Positions 14,853-22,246 of a stretch of 27,625 bases of DNA are shown in pieces (within the stretch, counting starts at the first letter, position 1; the number at the start of each line of letters is the position of its first letter). The notes under the pieces were generated by a model. That model was not told where the DNA came from, did no database searches, and saw only the letters and a program-made list of their open reading frames with translations. The stretch spans positions 1 through 27,625 of the forward strand of contig CAZMFO010000010.1 in the NCBI GenBank assembly GCA_964565615.1. The letters run 5' to 3'. Origin of the DNA: HK-STAS-PATE-36 sp964565615 (GTDB lineage: Bacteria > Patescibacteriota > Saccharimonadia > Saccharimonadales > JAGQNJ01). Made by a program: the position numbers and the translations under genes.

Positions 14853-15812
14853 ATGAAGTTCCTAAAACGGATAAGCATATTCCTTGTTACAGTAATTGTT
14901 CTTGGGGGGGTACCTTTAGCGTGGTTTGGCAAGCAGGAGATTGCCGATTGGTGGATGCTCCGAGAGTACACACCACCACAGGAGGTGGTTCAACTTGCTG
15001 ATGAGACAACTATGACCCCCAAAGCAAGGCGGTTATTCTATGTCAATCATCCACAGATTGCTCAAGCCAACCAGTTTAATCAGGCCTGTAGTCAGGAGGC
15101 ATCAATCATTATTGGATGTTATATTTCTGATCAAGGGATATTCATTTACGATATTGCCGATCAAAGACTAGCAGGAATAAAGCAGGTGACTGCTGCCCAT
15201 GAGATGCTCCATGTTGCCTATGAGCGTTTATCGGCTGATGAAAAACAGAGAATAGACAGGCTAACGAACGCTTTCTTTCTAGAGCTGAATAATCCTCGAA
15301 TTAAGGAGAGTATAGAGAAGTACCGTACTCGGGATCCTTACATTGTGCCTAATGAGCTTCACTCCATACTAGCTACAGAGGTTGCCGTTTTAACCCCAGA
15401 GCTGGAAGAGCATTACAAGAAGTATTTTATCAATCGGCAGGCGGTCATTGGGTTTTCTAAACACTATGAGGCAGAATTTACTAACAGAGAACAGCAAGTA
15501 ACAAATTACGATAACCAATTAGCCAATCTAAAGAGTGAAATAGAAGCAAATCAAAGCAAACTTAGTGCACAAGCCGTAGCATTAAATAACGAAAAACAAC
15601 GCCTTGATAATTTACTGGCTCAAAACCTCATAGCAGAGTACAACAGTGGGGTACCGGGTTTTAATGCTGACATCCGGGCGTATAATGCTTTAGTTAAGCA
15701 AATTGACGAAAGCATTAATCAATACAATACAATAGTGTCAAAGAGGAACGACATTGCGCTTGAAATACACGATTTAGCTAATTCTATAGATAGTCGTCCT
15801 AAAAAATTCTAA
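14853..15812 (+). CDS. Membrane-anchored protein with an HEMLH putative zinc motif
   Basis: No named family recognised. A short basic N-terminus (M-K-F-L-K-R) precedes one hydrophobic segment at about 7-25, predicting an N-in membrane anchor with the rest outside. Residues 60-130 form a compact domain with two Cys (79 and 89, possibly a disulfide) and A-A-H-E-M-L-H at 114-120, an HExxH zinc-protease motif in a helix. Residues 205-310 are rich in E, Q, K, N and heptad hydrophobics, likely coiled coil. The third zinc ligand is not obvious; E124 or E144 are candidates. It sits between clpC and radA with its own -10. A surface metallopeptidase is a reasonable guess, unproven. Confidence 0.72.
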   Translation: MKFLKRISIFLVTVIVLGGVPLAWFGKQEIADWWMLREYTPPQEVVQLADETTMTPKARRLFYVNHPQIAQANQFNQACSQEASIIIGCYISDQGIFIYDIADQRLAGIKQVTAAHEMLHVAYERLSADEKQRIDRLTNAFFLELNNPRIKESIEKYRTRDPYIVPNELHSILATEVAVLTPELEEHYKKYFINRQAVIGFSKHYEAEFTNREQQVTNYDNQLANLKSEIEANQSKLSAQAVALNNEKQRLDNLLAQNLIAEYNSGVPGFNADIRAYNALVKQIDESINQYNTIVSKRNDIALEIHDLANSIDSRPKKF

Positions 15813-15818
15813 TTCTGT

Positions 15819-15824
15819 TAGACT
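15819..15824 (+). promoter_or_regulatory. -10 of radA, predicted leaderless
   Basis: TAGACT ends 6 nt before the radA ATG. There is no Shine-Dalgarno sequence, and the -35 is weak. Confidence 0.45.
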
Positions 15825-15830
15825 AAGACT

Positions 15831-17171
15831 ATGGCAAAGAATGCGAAGAGATACATCTGTGCTAATTGTGGAGCTGAATCGCAAGCTTGGAGTGGCAGAT
15901 GTCATGTTTGTGGCGAATGGAATACGCTTGAGGAACTCATTGCTCCAGCCATAGGCAGTAAGAGGCCAGGTCATTCTAGTGGACTTAAACCCTTGCCAAT
16001 TAATGAGGTAGTAACTAATTCTGAAGAACGGTTAGCTTTAAATTTTGGTGAGTTAGACAGAGTGCTGGGCGGTGGCTTGGTTAAGGGAGCGGTAATGTTG
16101 TTTGCCGGTGAGCCGGGCATTGGCAAGAGTACTTTGTTGATGCAGATTTGCAATGCCTTTGCTACTCAAAAACAGACTGTGTTGTATGTAAGTGGTGAAG
16201 AATCAGCTTATCAAGTTGGTATAAGAGCCAAAAGACTTGGCGTGTCAACCAATCAGGTAGATATTGCTACAAGTAATGTTACTGACGAAATTGTCGAGGT
16301 AATCTCTAGCAAAAAATATCGCTTGGTAGTAGTAGATTCTATCCAAACGCTACAATGTATCGGTGTTGGCTCATCGCCGGGGAGTGTTAGTCAAATTAGC
16401 AGTAGCACACATCAATTAATGGATGTTGCTAAACGCACCGATACATCATTAATCATTGTTGGTCATGTTACTAAAGAGGGTTCTATTGCTGGACCAAAAA
16501 TATTAGAGCATATTGTTGACGCAGTGTTTCAACTAGAAGGCGATAGGTACGGGGGGTTCAAAGTTCTCCGTAGTGTTAAGAACAGGTATGGTTCAACTAA
16601 CGAAACTGCTTTGTTTGAGATGATGGATTACGGTTTGCAACCGATTGATAATCCTTCTAAGGCTTTGTTGTCCCAAAGGCGTATCACTGATGGATCAATC
16701 GTCTTGGCGACCATTGAAGGATCACGACCAATTTTGGTAGAAGTACAGGCTTTAGTAAATAGAACGAGTTTTGGCTATCCAAAAAGAGCTACGAGTGGTA
16801 TAGAGCTAGCCCGTCTAAATGTTTTGGTCGCTATGCTAGAGCGACGCACCAAGCTAAATTTGTCCGACAAAGACATTTATATCAATGTCGTAGGAGGTAT
16901 GCGTGTTCAAGAACCAGCCTCTGATTTAGCAATTTGCCTAGCGATTGGTTCGGCCACCAAGGGGCTTATTCTCAAGCAAAACTGTGTCGTTTTTGGAGAA
17001 GTAGGACTATCTGGAGAGGTTAGACATGTTCCGTTTATTGATAAGCGGATAGGTGAAGCTAAAAAGTTAGGTTTTGAGGGAACAATTGGGCCAGAATATT
17101 CAAAGAGTAGCTATCACCTGCCTGTTGGCGATATTAAAGAGGCGTTAAATAAGTTCTTAAAAAGTTCCTGA
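15831..17171 (+). CDS. radA: DNA repair protein RadA (Sms)
   Basis: RadA is a RecA-related branch-migration helicase that acts in recombination intermediates. A C4 zinc finger is at C10, C13, C24 and C27. The RecA-like core has Walker A at 93-100 (G-E-P-G-I-G-K-S), Walker B V-V-V-D-S-I near 166 and the RadA-specific K-N-R-Y-G-S motif near 250. The C-terminal Lon-protease-like domain (about 280-446) lacks obvious catalytic residues, as is normal. The 446-residue length is typical. Its 3' end converges with the PBP gene, with 41 nt between stops. Confidence 0.96.
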   Translation: MAKNAKRYICANCGAESQAWSGRCHVCGEWNTLEELIAPAIGSKRPGHSSGLKPLPINEVVTNSEERLALNFGELDRVLGGGLVKGAVMLFAGEPGIGKSTLLMQICNAFATQKQTVLYVSGEESAYQVGIRAKRLGVSTNQVDIATSNVTDEIVEVISSKKYRLVVVDSIQTLQCIGVGSSPGSVSQISSSTHQLMDVAKRTDTSLIIVGHVTKEGSIAGPKILEHIVDAVFQLEGDRYGGFKVLRSVKNRYGSTNETALFEMMDYGLQPIDNPSKALLSQRRITDGSIVLATIEGSRPILVEVQALVNRTSFGYPKRATSGIELARLNVLVAMLERRTKLNLSDKDIYINVVGGMRVQEPASDLAICLAIGSATKGLILKQNCVVFGEVGLSGEVRHVPFIDKRIGEAKKLGFEGTIGPEYSKSSYHLPVGDIKEALNKFLKSS

Positions 17172-17195
17172 AATGTCTCGTCCCTGCTGACATTT
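17171..17195. other. Hairpin between convergent radA and PBP genes
   Basis: A-A-A-T-G-T-C and G-A-C-A-T-T-T form a perfect 7-bp stem around an 11-nt loop, overlapping the radA stop codon. No T-run follows on either strand. It may help termination of both convergent transcripts, but this is weak. Confidence 0.3.
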
Positions 17196-17212
17196 GGCTA
17201 ATCAAACAGCAA

Positions 17213-20038
17213 CTAGTCTTCTCCTCTAGAATTGTTAAAATAATGACGCCGACGAGAGGAGGGGTTATCGTTATTGTAGTTCATAAGGTTGCCGTTGTTT
17301 TGTGGGGTGGCGGTAATTGTTTCTGAATCGCTGGCTTCATATAGCACACTGTCGGTAACTGTTGCAGTAATTGTTGGAACAGTCCCAGTAGCTGGCTGAT
17401 AGTTTTGATAGACTACAGAACCAGCTGTACCGACCTCGTAAGAACCACCAGCGATTTGTTGACCGTCAGCGCTAAAGGTTAGATTTCCTTTAAATTTGTC
17501 GCCTGATAATGGGTGAGTACCCTGTACTATTGTGGCAATTAGGTTGTACTTGTCGCCGACCTTTTGAACGGTTAGTGTGACGGTTGGTTTTATATCTTCG
17601 CATTTATGGACATCGTCTTTATCATCTGTGCCCGCACCGCCCGGAGCATTGTTGCCATGTAGCGTGTCGCTTGAGAAGGCTTCGGCTCCGTTGTCGCTGG
17701 TTTCTTGTTTGGCCCTAGGTGGAGTACAATCTGTTGCTAATTTGCCAGAAACTTGATCTATAACTCGCTTTTCTACGGTAGCTCGTCTGGTATTTTTATA
17801 CCACGAGGGGAACAAATCACTACCCGGGCCGGGTACTCTAGCACTCCCACCGGGGCTAGTTCTCTGGACGAATGCGGTTGCCGACTGAATACCCGCTGGC
17901 TTGGGTCGTTCTTCGGGCTTGAGGTTATCATGAACCGAGTTCATCCAGCCTCGCCAAATTGGTGATGTCATTGTTTCCATAAAACCAGACATCTCCTTCT
18001 GTCTTGTATGGTAGCCTACCCAAACTCCTGCGGCGTATTGTGTAGAGTAGCCCATCATCCAGCCATCTTTGGAGTCGTTTGTCGTTCCGGTTTTTGCCGA
18101 AAACTTGTGTCCTTTATAGTTATGGATTTTGGATGCCATATAGCTGGCATTAGGGTCTGATAAAATATCAGAAATAATATAGGCAGACTCGGCCCTAACG
18201 GCCTGTTCTCCCTTGCTCGGCTTCCACTCGGTAATAAGTTTATTGTTGGCATCTTCAATTTTTAAAATATAGGTTTGGGGGATATTAAGCCCGTTTCGTG
18301 ATAAAGAGGCATATCCGTGCACATGCTCGTCCATACGCAAATAAGCACCGTCACCTATAGCGGACGAAGCGTAACATTGAGACTCTTTAGAAAGACTTGT
18401 ATCGGAGTAGCATTTGTAGCCACTTTTTAGTCCGAGCTTTTCGGCAGTCTGGATTGTTTTATCTACTCCAGCAATTAGCATCGCTTTTACTGCCGGAACA
18501 TTACGCGAGCCACCAAGTGCGTAGCGGATGGTTGTGGGGCCAGGATATCTAAAATCGTAATCCCAGAGGCAGTTGCCTCCTTGTCTGGGTCTTTGTTTGC
18601 TGGTACAGGGATATCCCTCAAGTGGGTCTTGGGTGTCATAGATAACCGAACCAGCTCCAGAGTTGGTGGTGTTTTCTATTAAGGCGGTATAGTCGTATGG
18701 TTTAAAGCTTGAGCCGGGTGGTAGGCGTAGCCGGGCATAGTTATTTTGTCCAAAATCGGGGTTAGAAAAGTCAGTCCCCCCAACAAGAGCGACAACCTGA
18801 CCAGTTTTGACATCTTCGGCAACAAAAGCGGCCACATCTCCACCTTGTCGGCGTACTTGAGCAAGCCCTTTATTAACTTGCTCTTCAGCCTTTTTTTGTA
18901 GATTTAGATCTAGTGTGGTGGTAATCTTCCAGCCACTACGAGTAACTGCATCTTGCCCTCGAAGTTCTTCTAGTTGTTCTTTGGCGGCCAGCACAAACCA
19001 TGGCGACTGAATGCCATCATACTTTGGTTTGCGAGGTAGTACTTTTGCTAGAGTATCAACTTTCTTGGCTTCTTCTTTTTGTTCGTTAGATATCATACCT
19101 TGCTCGGCCATTTGATCTAAGATGTAGTGTTGGCGACCAATAAATGCTTCTTTATTAAAGCTATTACTATATGGCGAGTAGTATGTTGGAGACTTAGGAA
19201 TCGCAGCGAACATAGCAGACTCGTCTAGGGTTAAATCTTTGGCCGATTTGTTAAAGTAGTCGCGAGCCGCTGCCTCTACGCCGTATTCTATGCCTCCATA
19301 GGGTGCCGTATCAAGGTATCCAGCTAAAATTTGTGATTTGGAGTACTCTCGTTCTAGCTCAACTGATATGATAAGTTCTTTGACTTTTCTGGTGTAAGTT
19401 TGATCTTTTGTCCAATCTTGAGAAAGCTTAACAAGTTGCTGGGTGATTGTTGAACCTCCTTGTTGACCACCACTAAGACCGAAGATGTTATTTATTCCAG
19501 CACGCATAATGCCACGCACATCAAAGCCACCGTGTTTATAGAAGTCGCGGTCTTCAATGGCGACTGTGGCATCTTTCATAGATTGTGATATGCCATTTTC
19601 TCCGACGGGTATCCGTTTAACAGCATCGTAATCTTCAAACAAGAGAACTTGCCCAGTACGATCGTAATATCTAATACTCCCCCCGATGTTGTTACCTGAT
19701 ATATCGCGTAGGTTGGGCAAATCCTTGCGGAAGTAAGCAAACATACTCGCCAGAATCACAAACCCGGCAATAAATGATAAGCCCATTATCTTGAGTGCCA
19801 TTATTCCACCCTCGCGACTAAACCAGTATTTAGCTAGTCTTTTGGGGTGAAGTCTATAAAAGAATCGTTTAAATCTAGATTTTGGCATCCCGCTAAGTCG
19901 CTCGGCTTTGCGTAATGCTCGACTGTCCTTCATCCCCTGAACGCGTTGCGACAAGCTCCGGTTAATTTTGACATTTTTACCACTTCTGGTAGTAAATATG
20001 TTTTTATTAACACGCCCACGGCGTTTGATGGTTCTCAT
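17213..20038 (-). CDS. Class A penicillin-binding protein (PBP1a type)
   Basis: This bifunctional enzyme polymerises and cross-links peptidoglycan. A strongly basic cytoplasmic N-terminus of about 75 residues precedes one membrane segment (about 80-103). The GT51 glycosyltransferase domain has the catalytic Glu in E-D-R-D-F (162) and G-G-S-T-I-T-Q-Q (195-201). The transpeptidase domain has S-S-F-K with nucleophile Ser443, S-R-N (511-513) and K-T-G-T (649-652). All catalytic residues are present. The roughly 200-residue C-terminal extension is Pro/Gly-rich, then beta-rich like an Ig or FN3-type module, ending in an Asn-rich basic tail. Start: GAGGAA lies 9 nt before the ATG, with an extended -10 upstream. 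Confidence 0.95.
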   Translation of the reverse strand: MRTIKRRGRVNKNIFTTRSGKNVKINRSLSQRVQGMKDSRALRKAERLSGMPKSRFKRFFYRLHPKRLAKYWFSREGGIMALKIMGLSFIAGFVILASMFAYFRKDLPNLRDISGNNIGGSIRYYDRTGQVLLFEDYDAVKRIPVGENGISQSMKDATVAIEDRDFYKHGGFDVRGIMRAGINNIFGLSGGQQGGSTITQQLVKLSQDWTKDQTYTRKVKELIISVELEREYSKSQILAGYLDTAPYGGIEYGVEAAARDYFNKSAKDLTLDESAMFAAIPKSPTYYSPYSNSFNKEAFIGRQHYILDQMAEQGMISNEQKEEAKKVDTLAKVLPRKPKYDGIQSPWFVLAAKEQLEELRGQDAVTRSGWKITTTLDLNLQKKAEEQVNKGLAQVRRQGGDVAAFVAEDVKTGQVVALVGGTDFSNPDFGQNNYARLRLPPGSSFKPYDYTALIENTTNSGAGSVIYDTQDPLEGYPCTSKQRPRQGGNCLWDYDFRYPGPTTIRYALGGSRNVPAVKAMLIAGVDKTIQTAEKLGLKSGYKCYSDTSLSKESQCYASSAIGDGAYLRMDEHVHGYASLSRNGLNIPQTYILKIEDANNKLITEWKPSKGEQAVRAESAYIISDILSDPNASYMASKIHNYKGHKFSAKTGTTNDSKDGWMMGYSTQYAAGVWVGYHTRQKEMSGFMETMTSPIWRGWMNSVHDNLKPEERPKPAGIQSATAFVQRTSPGGSARVPGPGSDLFPSWYKNTRRATVEKRVIDQVSGKLATDCTPPRAKQETSDNGAEAFSSDTLHGNNAPGGAGTDDKDDVHKCEDIKPTVTLTVQKVGDKYNLIATIVQGTHPLSGDKFKGNLTFSADGQQIAGGSYEVGTAGSVVYQNYQPATGTVPTITATVTDSVLYEASDSETITATPQNNGNLMNYNNDNPSSRRRHYFNNSRGED

Positions 20039-20067
20039 TAATCGGTATTCCTCATAAGTATTATTCT

Positions 20068-20076
20068 ATTATAGCA
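20068..20076 (-). promoter_or_regulatory. Extended -10 promoter of the PBP gene
   Basis: On the minus strand TGC-TATAAT is an extended -10 element; the -35 is poor, which extended -10 promoters tolerate. The predicted start near 20061 leaves a short leader carrying the GAGGAA Shine-Dalgarno (20053-20048). Confidence 0.7.
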
Positions 20077-20141
20077 AAAATAACCATAATAAAAGTCCTT
20101 TTTGTCGTTTAGATTTTCTACACATAATTGCTAATCTGTAT

Positions 20142-20147
20142 TATTAT
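20142..20147 (+). promoter_or_regulatory. -10 of tyrS, predicted leaderless
   Basis: TATTAT (a second overlapping copy begins at 20139) ends 7 nt before the ATG at 20155. There is no Shine-Dalgarno sequence, and the -35 is not convincing. Confidence 0.5.
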
Positions 20148-20154
20148 AAGGGCT

Positions 20155-21399
20155 ATGACTTTATCAGAAGAGCTCAAGTGGCGAGGCTTTATTAACCAAA
20201 CTACTCTTAAGGACTTGTCTGTTTTAGATAAGGTTAAGTCTAAGTTCTATCATGGGTATGATGCCTCTGCCGATTCGTTAACTATCGGTAACTTAGCCGC
20301 GATTATGATGGATAAAGTATTTATTAGGCATGGTTGGCAACCAGTTGTGTTATCGGGTGGAGCAACTAGCTTGATTGGTGATCCGGGTGGTAAAGATGCC
20401 GAACGGGCCCTTCAATCCGCAGAGGCAGTATCACAAAATGTAGCATCGGTAACAGCACAGATTCATAAACTTTTTGGCGCACAAGCCGAATTTGTCAACA
20501 ACTTAGATTGGTACAAGCAAATGACAGTACTAGATTTCTTGCGAGATGTCGGTAAGCACTTTAGTATGACGCCACTAATTCAACGCGATTATATTGCTAA
20601 ACGACTGGGTGAAGGTGGGAGTGGAATTAGCTATACGGAGTTTAGCTATACTTTGTTGCAAGGTTATGACTTCTTATATTTATTCAAAAACTATGGCGTT
20701 GTATTGCAGTTGGCCGGTGCTGATCAATGGGGTAACTCTTTGTCGGGGGTTGATTTAGTACGACGAGTGGAAGGCAAAGAGGTCAATGTTTTGACTTGCC
20801 CGCTAGTTATTAACAAGGCGACCGGAAAGAAGTTTGGCAAAAGCGAAGACGGTGCAATTTGGTTGGATCCTTCTAGAACATCTGCCTATAAGTTTTATCA
20901 ATTTTGGCTGAATGTTGATGATATTGGCGTAGAAGATTATCTTAAAATATACACCGAGTTAGACAAGACAACAATCGTTGATCTAATGGTTGAGTTTAGC
21001 AGAGATAAGTCAAGGCGACTTGCACAGAAGACTTTGGCATACGAGGTTACTAAACTGGTCCATAGTAAAGATACCGCCGATTCTATACTGCGGGTTAATG
21101 AGGTTCTGTTTGGTAATCAGGAATATTCTCAATTAAAAGCACCAGATTTCGTAGCACTTAAAGAAGAGTTACCTTTGATTTTAGTGACTGTTGGCCAGCC
21201 AATCTTGAAGTCTTTGGTAGAAGGAGGCTTTTTGTCATCAAGCTCGGAAGCGAGACGCTTCCTAGAGCAAAGAGCATTATACCTAAATGGAGGAACGCTA
21301 ACAGAAGACAGAGCTTGGCAAAAAGGTGATTTTTTGGACAAACATCATCTTATAGTTAGGCGTGGTAAAAACAATAACGCTATTGTGCAATGTCAGTAA
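20155..21399 (+). CDS. tyrS: Tyrosine--tRNA ligase
   Basis: This class I aminoacyl-tRNA synthetase charges tRNA-Tyr. The start is the ATG at 20155 (M-T-L-S-E-E-L-K-W-R-G), giving 414 residues; an upstream in-frame ATG at 20128 would include the promoter. The HIGH-type motif appears in Y-D-A-S-A-D-S-L-T-I-G-N-L. The Tyr-specific L-L-Q-G-Y-D and A-G-A-D-Q-W-G-N motifs lie around 170-200, and K-F-G-K-S is the KMSKS loop near 226. A C-terminal S4 RNA-binding domain covers about 345-410 (S-S-S-S-E-A-R-R-F-L). Complete and ordinary for bacterial TyrS. Confidence 0.96.
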   Translation: MTLSEELKWRGFINQTTLKDLSVLDKVKSKFYHGYDASADSLTIGNLAAIMMDKVFIRHGWQPVVLSGGATSLIGDPGGKDAERALQSAEAVSQNVASVTAQIHKLFGAQAEFVNNLDWYKQMTVLDFLRDVGKHFSMTPLIQRDYIAKRLGEGGSGISYTEFSYTLLQGYDFLYLFKNYGVVLQLAGADQWGNSLSGVDLVRRVEGKEVNVLTCPLVINKATGKKFGKSEDGAIWLDPSRTSAYKFYQFWLNVDDIGVEDYLKIYTELDKTTIVDLMVEFSRDKSRRLAQKTLAYEVTKLVHSKDTADSILRVNEVLFGNQEYSQLKAPDFVALKEELPLILVTVGQPILKSLVEGGFLSSSSEARRFLEQRALYLNGGTLTEDRAWQKGDFLDKHHLIVRRGKNNNAIVQCQ

Positions 21400-21409
21400 G
21401 GTAATCTGA

Positions 21410-21415
21410 TATACT
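21410..21415 (+). promoter_or_regulatory. -10 of the methyltransferase gene, predicted leaderless
   Basis: TATACT ends 8 nt before the ATG at 21424. There is no Shine-Dalgarno sequence, and the -35 is unclear. Confidence 0.5.
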
Positions 21416-21423
21416 AGTTTGGT

Positions 21424-22218
21424 ATGAAAAAAGCAAGCAAAACCGCCAATCAAGTATCAGCCTCAACTAAAAGAGCCGATCAGTACGATAACGGAAACTA
21501 TAATTATCTAAAATATTGGAAGGGTCGGGATTACGAACACGCGTCCGAAGAAATTGCCATACGACGATTGTTAAAAGGGCGATATTTTAATCGGGCTGTT
21601 GATATTGGGGGTGGTTATGGTAGGTTATGTGTTCTACTTTTACAGTTTGCCGATAATGTAACTTTAGCCGAGCCAAGCAAGCAACAGCTAAAAATTGCCA
21701 AAGAGTATTTAAGGGAGTACCCAGAGATTAGTCAGGTACAAATGCAAGCAGATGACCTGAAGTTTCCCGATTCTAGCGTTGATTTGATCACGATGGTGCG
21801 AGTAATGCATCATTTACCAGATCCTTCTGCCGAATTTGCCGAGCTGTCTCGTGTTTTGAGTGATGACGGATTACTAGTTTTAGAAATGGCTAATTACGCA
21901 CACGGAAGAAACAGGCTAAAGCATGCACTCAAGCTGAAGAAGCTCCCAATTGATCCTGTTGATATCAGGAGTGATCAGAACAAACGCGATGACGAGGTAG
22001 CCTTTGTGAACCATAATCCTAAGACCGTCGTTAAGCAACTTGCTCATGCTGGACTAAAAGTGGATAAGGTATTATCAGTTTCTAATTTGCGATCTCCGAC
22101 CTTAAAAAAATATGTTCCGCAAAGTGTTATGCTGTCTTTAGAAACCTTCTTGCAATCAGCATTAGCCAAAACATATTTTGGCCCCAGTGTTTTCTTTCTT
22201 ATAAAAAAAGCTAAATAA
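21424..22218 (+). CDS. Class I SAM-dependent methyltransferase
   Basis: This 264-residue protein has a Rossmann-like class I methyltransferase core (Methyltransf_11 type). Motif I is A-V-D-I-G-G-G-Y-G near residues 58-66, the acidic residue at the end of strand 2 is in L-A-E-P-S, motif II is D-D-L-K-F-P-D-S-S-V-D-L-I, and M-V-R-V-M-H-H-L-P-D is the characteristic post-I segment. A hydrophilic N-terminus of about 45 residues and a helical C-terminal part complete it. The substrate is not evident; small molecules, lipids or quinone-like acceptors are usual for this group. It lies between tyrS and recG without overlap. Confidence 0.88.
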   Translation: MKKASKTANQVSASTKRADQYDNGNYNYLKYWKGRDYEHASEEIAIRRLLKGRYFNRAVDIGGGYGRLCVLLLQFADNVTLAEPSKQQLKIAKEYLREYPEISQVQMQADDLKFPDSSVDLITMVRVMHHLPDPSAEFAELSRVLSDDGLLVLEMANYAHGRNRLKHALKLKKLPIDPVDIRSDQNKRDDEVAFVNHNPKTVVKQLAHAGLKVDKVLSVSNLRSPTLKKYVPQSVMLSLETFLQSALAKTYFGPSVFFLIKKAK

Positions 22219-22234
22219 TCAACTTGCCAGCGAG

Positions 22235-22240
22235 TATTAT
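22235..22240 (+). promoter_or_regulatory. -10 of recG, predicted leaderless
   Basis: TATTAT ends 6 nt before the GTG at 22247, the same geometry as rnhB. There is no Shine-Dalgarno sequence, and the -35 is weak. Confidence 0.5.
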
Positions 22241-22246
22241 TAAAGA

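Noticed and set aside
20128..20154. Upstream ATG for tyrS
   Set aside because: The extra nine residues are hydrophobic, not TyrS-like, and lie over the predicted -10.
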